Assembly (NCBI GenBank): GCA_013339895.1
Contig: JABACO010000042.1
Span: 21,001 to 85,000 of the forward strand
DNA from: Ephydatia muelleri
Lineage: Eukaryota; Porifera; Demospongiae; Spongillida; Spongillidae
DNA: 64,000 nucleotides
Direction: 5' to 3'
Below are positions 10,991 through 20,964 of this stretch, piece after piece. The notes beneath the pieces were generated by a model. It was not told the DNA's origin, did not search any database, and saw only the letters and a list, made by a program, of their open reading frames with translations. The translations under genes and the position numbers were made by a program. Every line of letters starts with the position of its first letter. Within the stretch, counting starts at the first letter, position 1.

Positions 10991-13900
10991 ATGGCTGCTA
11001 AATTTCGATGTGATGTTTGTCTGAAAGAGTTTGACTATAAATACAGATATGAAAGGCATGTAGAGACCACATTCCACAAAGACAAGGTTCGTCTGATGGA
11101 AATTTGTGCCTCAACTGAAGCGGAGTGGGAATCTGGAAATGTTGATACGGGTGGATCCTCTACTGTAACCGAGAGTCATAGTCCTTCAGCAATTGCTAGC
11201 GACGAATTATCACTAGCTATAGGGGACGAGGACATTGGCCATCTCGACGAGGCAGAAAAGGATTCAGAATCTAGTTCTGATTCAGGTGGGAATAATTCAA
11301 TGTGGTTGTATAATATTTACTACATGAATTTGTGTGCACTGTATAGATGTAGCTAATATTCTAAGCCTCACAAATAGCAGTGCCAATAAAGAGGGCCAGT
11401 ACCATCCATTTTTATCTATGATATCTGCAATGGCATACATACTAATTCACAGTCCTCGTCCAATGGTAAGGCATTCTTGATGATTTGTTGAAGGAGTGTA
11501 ATCATTCACTCCTCTACACAGGGTCTATCCAATCTGACATTTGTGTGCCATACTCTGAGATGTATATTTCCTGCACTTCCAAGTGTTTCCACTATGGTCT
11601 CATATAGGCTACCAGGATATCGTGCACCAGAGAAGGTACACAAGGTGTATTGACAGAAGCTTAAATTTAACCTACTCACTTAACAGTTCTACAGCCCATC
11701 TGGTGTACCCTTCTATGTAAATTCCATAGCAGAAACTATTAAATTGTGTTTGGCCAATCCCGATATTGCTAAAAAAATGGAGCGGTACCCAGTTTTACCA
11801 AAAAAAGGATTCAGGTACTGTAGGATGTGAATATCTTGATATGTAATTATTTTTTTAAGTTGAACTAGCAGAGAAATATTCCATGGGTTACAGTGGAGAA
11901 ATGACACAAGGTTTCAAGCACCAATGGCGACTTCTCCTGTTGGAAGTGTGTTTTTAAAAGACATCGTGCAGTCATCAATTGCTGGTGCCATATGTGTCAG
12001 CATCATTAAACAGTTTTACCGTAAGGTAAAATTACACCTGATTTGTGCAATTCACAGATAATGTTACTCAGTAACTGTTACACAGGAGGGTCATAATGGT
12101 GTATTTGCAAGTGTTCAAGTTCTTCAAGTACATCCATCTGAGCTGAATACGTATATCTTGTCGGACATAGTTGAAATTCCAGTTTCCACAATAGTCACCA
12201 TTCTTCCTCAAATGGATTCTAGGACCAGGCATGTGTATAAAAAAGGACATGATGGATCTTTGACAATTGTATCTGATAATGTAAGTTTTATATTGCTGTG
12301 TTATAAATGTATTAATAATTACGATTATGAGTAAGTATTTATTCTAATTTGACATTTTGATTGCACAAAACACAAAAAAAACACTACATGTAAGAGTTCG
12401 TGTATATTGTGCTAAAATGATGTGTGCAAAAGTGATGTAAATTGTCATATTTTATTTCTCTTAGGAGCTAGCGGAAATGTCTTCTCCTCATCCTTTGAAG
12501 ACAAGATCCATAATGTGTGGTTCCCTACCTGTATTTATGGTACCACTTATCATATTCTCGGATGACAAAAGTGGTAACAGATCTAAGGTCTGGAACAAGT
12601 TCGATTCATGGTGCTTCCTCTTGGCTGGGCTACGGCAGAAGGACAATGCACAGTTCTGTAACATTCATTTCATATGTACGTCAAACCAGGTACCAGTCAT
12701 GGAGATGGCCCACCCTCTTGTTGATCAACTGTTGGAACTTGAACGGGGAATAGTTGTGTTTGACGCACAGTTGAATACTAATGCCTTGATACTTGCACCT
12801 GTTATATGTTTTCTATGTGACAATCCCCGAGCAGCTGAAATATGCAGTCACCTGGGATCTGGAACCCTAAGGTTTTGTCGAATTTGCAGGGTTAGTAATT
12901 ATAATTACTTTTTCCTCCATGATTTATTATTATTATTAAATAGGTTGATCATACTAACAGTCTAACTGGTATCTGCGAAGAGAGGAAACGGAGTAGTACT
13001 ATACAGGAAGTGCAACTCATTCGTTCAGCACATACTCAAGCAGAGCGCAAGCGACTCAGGACTCTGTATGGTACAAGTGAGAAGGAGAACCACCTACTTC
13101 AGCTTCCTGTTGATTTGCATCAGTAAGTAGTTTACAGCCTCACAAATTACAGCTATCCATCTATTTAACAGGAGTACACCAATTGAATCACTCCATACAT
13201 TGGGGCTTGGACCATACAAATATTTGTTGCGGGAAAAAATGGAGCAACTGTCTGAAAAACAGCGGAAGGAAGTGGTAGCTCGCATTGCAGCATTACCCTC
13301 CTCAGGTCTAACTGGTGGAATTTCATCTGACATATCTAGGCACTATAAATTGTTTGTAGGTTAGCTAACTTTCATTTATGCATTCTCATTCTCTGGTTTA
13401 ACTTGCAGATTATCCTATAATGTTTCATTTCGTTTGCAGGCAGAGACTTCAAGTTCTTAGCACAAATTGCAATGTTCATTTTTTCGCCTTACCTTTCTGA
13501 GGCTGAGATTGAAGTCTGGCTTGCCTTGTCAATGGTATGTAATCTTGGAAATGTGATTGTATTTTTCATTTTGTAATTTTGTCATGCAAAATAGGTTTTC
13601 AAAATGGTGTATTGCGATGAGTTTGAACCTCAGAAGATTGAATTGTACAGAGACGTGTGTCACCGATTTGCAAGGGCTATTGATTGCTACAGCGTGACGT
13701 GGAGAAAAAAACTGAAAATTCACCTGATACTGCATCTTCCTGACAGCATGTTGAGGTTTGGGCCTGCATCTTCATTCAACACAGAAAGGTAAGTTCCACA
13801 ATGTGCATGAGGACAACATATTGTATGGAACATATTGTGTTTCAGGTGTGAGAGCTACAATTCTGTTATACGGTCACGCAATGTATATAGCAACAGACAG

Positions 13901-14892
13901 GCCCCTAGCAAGGATATTGCTACTGCTTTTGCTATACAAGAAAGTATTAGATTTACCTTTTCCGGCAGTTGCTACAATACATCTGAAAGGTCTGATATTC
14001 CTTGAGACTGAGTAAATTGTAAAGCTTAATTTTTTACTTGCAGATGTGGTGAGGACCTTGTCAACCTTTACCACACCAAAGAAGTTCAAGCCTTTTTAGG
14101 TGGTGAAGTCCAAGAACGTGGGAGTGGAATTCATAAACATGGAACACTACGAAAGGTAATAATATGGATATGAGTATGATGTAAAAAAATTAATGCGTTA
14201 TGTTCTTTGTCTGTTTTAGTTTGAGATAAAATAATTTCTTAACTACTTTTTTGTCATTGTTGTTTACTCAATGTGTGTATGTACATGTTTGTACATGTTC
14301 CATGTATGTGAGTAAATTTTTTAATGTGTGTAGGAGGTGGTGTGGTTTACATGTGTTTGTAAACTTTGCATATTTTTTTGCAGTGTTCAGCTAGAACAAA
14401 AACTCCATTGGCTGCAGTACCGATTACATTGGAAGGGAAAACGATGTCATTAAAAGAAATAGATGCAAAGTTCACTGTTCTGTTGCCACATGGAATTTCA
14501 AACTTGACACCAGTGCAATGGGGTAGAGCGACTGTGGGAAAAAATGGACAACTTATTAATGTACAGGACTACATAGAATACAATTCTCAAGCTTCCACCT
14601 CGGTATGATGTATGTAGTATTCTCATGTGTATGACTCATATGTCTTATTGTCTTACAGGTGGAATTGGAGACTGGATTGTTTATTGGCAGCTTTCACACG
14701 GAGCAAGCAACATTTTGTTTGGTTCGTTATTTGGAGCCTGTGCTGATGGGTACTGAGCCTGTCCTCAATGAGTGGAGTTGTCCACTGCTAACACCGACGA
14801 ACGTGATTCGTTGCATAGCATCAACACTTGTCAACTGTGCAGTCTCTGTCGTACACCAGTGTGACAGCCAATGTGTAGGAGACAACATCTAG
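10991..14892 (+). CDS. DDE-type transposase, 929 aa, 15 exons (CMC/Plavaka-like)
   Basis: Fifteen exons splice by GT-AG introns with all phases consistent and no stop: 10991-11285, 11353-11465, 11522-11635, 11687-11814, 11872-12025, 12086-12280, 12465-12890, 12944-13122, 13172-13359, 13440-13534, 13595-13788, 13846-13989, 14044-14155, 14384-14602, 14659-14892. The start was chosen because a C2H2 finger follows at once (C7, C10, H23, H29). An acidic/Ser segment comes next. The core has FSDDKSGN (D366/D367), LCDNPRAAE (D452) and FNTERCESYN (E693), plausible catalytic acids, plus a CRIC zinc motif near 471-474. The blocks SDDKSGNxSKxWNK, IHLILHLPDSMLRFGPA and SNRQAPSKDIA resemble, from memory, large transposases common in basidiomycete fungi; the family label is therefore tentative. 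It lies between inverted repeats and is divergent from the partner gene. Nuclear DNA cutting and joining is the expected role. Confidence 0.8.
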
Positions 14893-15414
14893 GATTGAAC
14901 GAGAACTGGACACAAAAGAAAACTGTTTTTGTACATAACACTGACAACAATATGTACTGTTATAACATATTCTGTATGCATTGTTTGCCATAAAAATTAA
15001 ATATTTGAGTTTATTTGTAGTCATTGTTTACCAGTAACTACTAGTACGGACGCGGGCGTGGTATAGAAACCACCATACGTCGCTTTTACGTATACGGGTA
15101 CGTATCGGAGGCGTACACGCATGCTATACGCAAATTATTGTTACGCTTCCAAAAAAATCGGTTAACCATCGCTTGCGTTACACTTGCAATATATCGGATC
15201 CGTGTAGCAATTCCAACGTACCCGTAACGGAATCCAATTATTGGCCGTGTACTTAGCCCCAACAATACCCATCTGCACACTGCACTGGACATTGACATAT
15301 CTAGGTACGAGTATGTATATCGGTCCGCACACGTGCATGTCTGGATATGTATCTGCATACCATGGCGTGGGCAAACTCTGCATATTACTGCATACGATAC
15401 TATGTCACGCAGTG

Positions 15415-16137
15415 ATTAATGTTTTAATTTTATAAGTCGTCAAAAACTACTTACAGCAGCCGTATACTGATGGTGATGGCAGGCCCTGCCTATAATAGGC
15501 TCACCTCTCTGGCGATGATTAATCGACTATTTGACATGGTTACCTATTTCAGCGGTCCGCTAGGTAGTTCAGAAAATGACACTCCTTGCAGGAATATTGC
15601 TGCTGTTCACAGCCTGCGGTGAGTAGTGCCTTGCGATATGCATGGATTATAGAGGAGAGAGGAGAAAGAGGTCTGTGCACGCACACATTGTCCGGTACCC
15701 TTCTAGACCCTATTAATAAAAGACGGTATAATAAACAAAATTGTCCGGTACCTACTACAAGATACAGCTTCTATAGTACTCATCTCTTATTTCAATAGTC
15801 CGATGCAATCGCTCTAGTCCTTTTGGAGGTATTCCATCGTTTATGCGCTGTGAAAGTTTAGAAAACTGCATGTGCATGCATGTGTCCTTCACAAAGGGGC
15901 CAAGGAGGTAGTGTTTACCACAAGATAATGTTCTTCGCTTAACCATGATGAAAAACAAACATTGTGTTGACTCGTCTGCATCTGATTTGAACACCCATCA
16001 GAAGGATGAACTTGAAAGACTATTGGAAGAATTTGAACATACATGTATTCGTTCAGTTCAGTATAGCACAGCTGGCATGACTTCCTCGTTAGGAAAAGTC
16101 TCCGGCTTGAACGATTTCTTGCAAAGTCTGCCTGCAT
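15415..16137 (+). repeat. Duplicated segment, copy A right part
   Basis: This continues copy A after the transposon. Bases 15415-15960 match about 16905-17445 with small indels. It includes the signal-peptide exon at 15576. A related stretch (about 15790-16100) also occurs at 17300-17600 and 19960-20350, upstream of the cadherin-like copies. Confidence 0.7.
15576..15618 (+). CDS. Signal-peptide exon of a cadherin-like copy (orphan)
   Basis: The 43-nt exon encodes MTLLAGILLLFTAC plus one base, followed by a GTGAGT donor. It is nearly identical to 17074-17116. Phase 1 matches the ectodomain exons, which begin (G)SQAQP, so the mature protein would start near QA/QP. No intact ectodomain exon lies directly downstream, only the fragment at 16138, so this exon is orphaned unless it splices to 17933 or 20965. 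Confidence 0.6.
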
Positions 16138-16461
16138 CAACGGGAGCTCTCACTACCAATATAAGCATGGACTACAGAAGAGCCAGAGGATATACTGTTG
16201 TGCTGTTGTGCAGGGACACTGGAGGGTTAACTAACACCTCAACTGTATATGTCACCATATCCAGGTGCCTACAGTGACCACCTACCTCACCACATCCCCG
16301 GGAACAAACCTCACTGCGCCTCCACAACAAGCCACACCCCTGCAACAAGCCACACCTCTGCAACAGGCATGTTTGGCCACTTCAAGTTGCAGCTGCACCC
16401 TTCGGTGGCCCCGCCTCCTCCAATATCGCTTTCCACCACTCCCCACCTCCCCCTTCCAGTG
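16138..16461 (+). pseudogene. Chimeric fragment: cadherin-like repeat joined to T-box 3' exon remnant
   Basis: Bases 16138-16261 match the cadherin-like block at 1139-1262 and 21832-21955 (NISMDYRRARGYTVVLL). At about 16262 the sequence switches to the T-box C-terminal remnant (16279-16461 matches 6540-6722). The junction is a rearrangement scar, not a gene. Confidence 0.75.
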
Positions 16462-17450
16462 TAAAAAAAAGGATAGCATGAACTGCAGCGCTTTGGAGGT
16501 GTGTCTCTTTCGGTTGCAGTTGGTTCATTGCCCAATGATTACTCGTGTTCATTTTGTGCAGTAAAAAGTGCTAAGCATCTAATTGATTTGGGTTGGTGTA
16601 TAGACTATTTTCGTGTGTCATGCTTTTCATGTGTCATGCTTTTACTGAAATAGCTGAGTGACAAAAAGGATCAATAGGAAACAAATAAGTAAGCTAGCCA
16701 TATCCATGAATCTTGCAGATTAGAATCATTGGCCTTCAGAAGGCAGTGATATTTGATTTGTGCAGGCATACCTATGAAATGGATCTTGGCTCCTGACCAG
16801 TGTCTTATCGCATTCGTCACAAGAATAAGACTACACTTAACGATAGCAGTCTCGTAAGAAAAAGTTGACATGGCTTTCACTGATCAGCGCGCAACGCGAC
16901 GTTTATTAATGTTTTAATTTTATAAGTCGTCAAAAAACTACTTACAGCAGCTGTATACTGATGGGATGGCCCAGCATATAATAGGCTCACGTGCTTGTAA
17001 TTCTCTGGGGATGAATAATCGACTATTTGAGTCCTTATCCATGGTTACCGCGGTCCGCTAGGTAGTTCAGAAAATGAGGCTCCTTGCAGGAATATTGCTG
17101 CTGTTCGCAGCCTGCGGTGAGTAGTGCCTTGCGATATGCATGGATTATAGAGGTGCGAGAAGGAAATTAGTGCACGCACACATTTGTTGGGTACCCTTCT
17201 AGTAAAGACGGGATCTTAGATATAATAAATAAGATTGTCCGGTACCAACTTCAAGATCCAGCGTCTAAACGTCTCTAAAGTTAAAGTACTCAATCTCTTA
17301 TTTCAATAGTCCGATACAATCGCGCTACTTATGGAGGTATTCCATCGTTTATGCGCTGTGAGAGTTTAGAAAGCTTCACAAAGCGGCCAAGGAGGTAGTG
17401 TTTACCCCAAGATGTAATGTTCTTCGCTTAAAACCATGATGGAAAACATA
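16462..17450. repeat. Duplicated segment, copy B (empty site for the 8-kb transposon)
   Basis: This matches copy A on both sides of the transposon. The join is at about 16885-16910, where the left flank (GACATGGCTTTCACTGATCA) meets the right flank (TTATTAATGTTTTAATTTTA) with about 14 unrelated bases between. It carries the second signal-peptide exon. Confidence 0.8.
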
Positions 17451-18711
17451 GTGACACATGACCATGTCCCATTGCATCGCAGTGTCAAAACTCGAGCGCG
17501 CATTCAAAACTCGTGGCAACTTTTAACAGCCTCGTCAGTTGCAACATTTTAGAAGGGCGCAACCTCGTTTAAAACCTTTTTAGTTAAGTATAGCACAGCT
17601 GGCATTACTTTCTCGTTTGGAAAAGCCTCCAGCTTGAACGTTTCTTGCAAAATCTGCCACCCGCTCATCACTACTCTGTTTCTTGCCAGTGAAGAGTTTT
17701 GCAGCGCTTAGTGGTGCCTTCGCCCGCGCTTCACCAGTGCTCCTTCAACGTTGACATACATATTTCGAGTTGTGCAATCCAAGAAAAGAAACTAACGCTT
17801 CAATAAATAGAATTATTCTACTTACTTGACACCTTAAATGGAGTCACAGAATGCATGTACGGATGCGCAGTGTCACAACAGTTTATTATTTCGCACTCAA
17901 TATGAATTACCTTACCCTGTTGTCCATTGCAGGAAGTCAGGCCCAACCTCTAACTTTTACATCATCAAACCACAGTGTTCAAGTACAGGAGACTACTGCA
18001 ATAACTGTGGTGGGCGTGGCCCCATCGCCAAGACCTCCTGATGGACTCATAACTGTCAGGTGCATCAATCATTTCAACAGTTCTGTTGGCATGACTTACA
18101 CCATTGGTCAAGTCAATGGATACTTTCCCTTTGTGTTGAACTCCACCACTGGTAGCTTTTCGGTGACACAGGATCTTGTTTATGCCACACAACCTCATTC
18201 ATACAACTTTTCAGTGTGGTGTTATGACAACCTATCACCAAACCTCTCCAGCAATGCGTCAGTAACCATCAGTGTGATTGAAGTGGACAAGTATAAACCA
18301 GTCATTACACCTTCATATATATTTCTTACTGTGAATGAGACCACACCCCTGGGTACAGTCCTGGCCTCCACCAGAAGAGATGTGGGAGCACTGAGTGTGT
18401 ACAATGCTACTGACATGGATGTTGGACCACAGGGGGTTCTCCATTACTCTTTGTACTATTCAGACCCTCGCTTCTCTGCGGATGGGACCTTTGGGACATT
18501 AACTGTGCAACAGCCTCTTAATGTGGACTATATTGGTGCTACAACATTCTCCAAAATCATAATTAATGCATGTGACCCACGTGTCTGTAGTAGCGACTTC
18601 AACATATACATTACCATCTTACGCCAGAATGACCACTACCCCATGTTCTCTCAGAAGGTGTACTCCGTAACATACAATGACAGTACCCCTCCAGGCCAGA
18701 TGATACATTGA
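17074..18711 (+). pseudogene. Cadherin-like copy with signal-peptide exon, truncated ectodomain
   Basis: Exon 1 (17074-17116) encodes MRLLAGILLLFAAC, a hydrophobic signal peptide, and ends at GTGAGT in phase 1. Exon 2 starts at 17933 after TTGCAG and reads (G)SQAQPLTFTSS. It covers two full repeats and part of a third. At about 18703 the sequence leaves the family: copies 1 and 5 continue VIPSICTDQD, whereas this copy reads MIH and stops at 18709-18711. Unrelated DNA follows. It may be a truncated pseudogene. Alternatively, its signal exon may splice to the intact ectodomain exon at 20965, which lacks a recognisable signal exon of its own. Confidence 0.65.
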
Positions 18712-19001
18712 ATGAGTTATATTAGAAGATTGGTAGAAAAAAAATTCAAGTGACAAAAGAATTACATATAATTGTGCCCTTATCTTCCAAGAATTTTTGC
18801 ATGTGCACATCATGCCCCATTTGATTGGTTCCTTGTACATGCATCGTATTCCCATAGATTGATCATTATACACCCATTGTGTCCCCGTAGGATTGGTCCT
18901 TTGTACATGTTTCAATCCCCATAAGATTGGTCCCTAGTGCATGCGTTGTATCCCTATAAGATTTGGTCCATTGTACATGCATTATGTCCCCAAGGATTGA
19001 A

Positions 19002-19057
<56 letters not shown>

Positions 19058-19495
19058 ACACAAACAGGCACACACATCATGACATACACACACAGACACA
19101 CCTACATGATATACACACACAGACACACATGATGCACACACACAAACACATACACACATATGGACAGGGGCACACACACAAACACACACACACATATGGA
19201 CAGGGGCACACACACAGACACAAACAGACACACACAATGCACACACACAAACACATACATGAGTGCAAAATGTTAGTTCTATGATACGGTATATATTTCA
19301 AGAATACGCAAAATATACGCCTGAGTAGTACGTTTGAAATATAAGACGGTGTATATTCAAGAATCCGCAAGTGTTAAATACGTCACCGTTTATATAGGCA
19401 CGTTTTCGATAAATGAAGAAAAATATACCCCGTGAGTATATTTAAATCATACCACCGTGTATATTCAAGTTTCACATATTCTTGTGTGTATACTT
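18712..19495. repeat. Imperfect ATTGGTCC-type repeats and (CA)n microsatellite
   Basis: Bases 18810-18990 hold about four loose repeats of a TTGGTCC-TTGTACATGC-TGTCCCC pattern, each around 45 bp. Bases 19001-19262 are CA-rich, with a pure (CA)n run first and then ACACACACAGACAC variants. Bases 19280-19480 contain two similar GTATATTCAAGAAT blocks. No gene. Confidence 0.8.
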
Positions 19496-19499
19496 GTCT

Positions 19500-20006
19500 C
19501 ACTTCTTTCACAACTCTACTGGTGAAATGATGACTATGTAGGAGGGAAGGGACACTGTTTCTGCATATTTTCTTTGTAAAGACTGTGGCAAGTGTTCTTG
19601 GGAAAGCCACTTGGTGAATATGTCAGTCACCACCAAGATGTACTTGTATTGGTTTGAGAGAGGAGGGGCCCCATAATGTCCCAAACCAATTCCGAAATGG
19701 GTTTAGTCTGCATCGACTGTAGCTAAGGGTGCTCAATATGCTGGTTGCAAATCTTTCCTTTGCTGACACTTCACACTTTCCCTAGTCTATTGCTCTGTAT
19801 TCGTATACTGGCCAGTAAAACTGCAAATGTATTTTCTTAGTGATGCCCAGGTGGCCACCATCGTCATGCAGCTGCTGTAACACAGTATTTGCAGTGTATA
19901 GGAGGGACCAGGAGTTGTAAGACATATGGAGTTTCAGCAGTTCAATTGTACCTCCATCTCTCATTTCAGCAGTTTGATACAATAGCTCTATTACACCCTT
20001 TTGCAT
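19500..20006 (-). pseudogene. Degenerate Ty3/gypsy integrase fragment
   Basis: The minus-strand translation from 20006 gives VLQQLHDDGGHLGITKK followed by FYWPVYE. This is the histidine half of the integrase zinc-binding module (LHxxxGHLGxxKT...RFYWP). Further down, traces in shifted frames at 19500-19640 resemble the start of the catalytic core. There are several stops and frame changes. It sits where the signal-peptide exon of the next cadherin-like copy would be expected. Confidence 0.55.
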
Positions 20007-20559
20007 GGGAAGTATTCAATTTTTATACCTGGTGAGAGTTTAGAAAGCTGCATGTGCATCAAATGCCTGATTCACAAAGGGTCTAAGGTGGTTGTGTTTA
20101 CCCCAAGGGGTAATGATCTTCTGCTTGACCATGATGTAAGTACACCTTCTCCACGAAAAACGAACATTGTAATGATCAACTTGTCTGCATCGCTTTGACA
20201 CCTATCAGAAGGATGAACTCCAAAGACTATTGGATGTACTCTGATGACGAAGGACTGACATGGTGACACATGACATCATTGCCACATGTCCCATTGCATC
20301 GCCTCGTCTCAATCATGTGCGTGGGTTTCCTTGCATGTAAAAGGCCCCACATTATTGAAGGGCGCGCGCAACCCGTTAAAACCTTTGTAACATACAGCTG
20401 ATGTTAGTCCCTCGTTAGGGAAAGCCATCTTGAACAATTTCGTGATGCATGGCCATCGCGAAGTCTGTGTTTCTTATCAGTGAATTAAGACCTGGTACAA
20501 AATGTACCAGAATGTAAGTGATACATCGATTGGAAATCAATAATTGATTAAACGCGCTC

Positions 20560-20600
20560 TTCTTTTATTTATTTATTTATTTATTTATTTTTTGACTTTG
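20560..20600. repeat. (TTTA)n tract
   Basis: A short TTTA run in the upstream region of cadherin-like copy 5. Similar tails end the LINE fragment near 36160-36195, so it may mark an old retroposed 3' end; nothing else supports that. Confidence 0.6.
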
Positions 20601-20964
20601 TCTATTTTGCAGCCCGTAGTGGTGCCTTCGCCAGCCCGCTGCGCTTCATCAGTGCTCCTTCAACGTTGTCACACTAGTTGCGCGTAGTAGCCCACTATAG
20701 TAGTCCGAAATTCTTCTCGTGTTAGGCCTATATCCCGCAGAAGTAACTCGAGCCGCGCCATCCAGGAAAAGAACCACTTCTGACACCAATGAGACGTTTC
20801 ATAAAAGTGCTTAATTACACGTACATGTAGTATTACAAGTACAGCCACAGATTGCGTGTTCGCATGCACACGTGCACAGTGTCACACCAATATACATGCT
20901 CTAACAAAACGTGACAGTCACTCAATATGTATTACCTTATTTTGTTGTCTAATACCCTACACAG

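Larger units (their letters stand above)
7452..15414 (+). mobile_element. Complete CMC-like DNA transposon with TIRs, 3-bp TSD and two genes
   Basis: The ends are 27-bp inverted repeats at 7452-7478 and 15388-15414. Both begin CAC and share the core CGTATGCAG; five positions differ. The element is flanked by ATT (7449-7451 and 15415-15417). The paralogous locus near 16885-16910 has the flanks joined with a single ATT, so it is an empty site. CAC-type ends with a 3-bp duplication fit the CMC (CACTA-like) superfamily. Subterminal DNA is rich in TCTGCATAC-like and GCGTTACG-like motifs. An inner inverted pair TACACGGCCAATAA lies at 9096-9109 and 15238-15251. The cargo is a plus-strand transposase (10991-14892) and a minus-strand partner (9658-10964). 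The 2.2 kb from 7479 to 9657 holds no convincing gene. Both coding sequences are open, so the element may be recently active. Confidence 0.85.

Noticed and set aside
18937-19370. His/Thr-rich and Cys/Val-rich frames
   Set aside because: Same cause: the (CA)n microsatellite.
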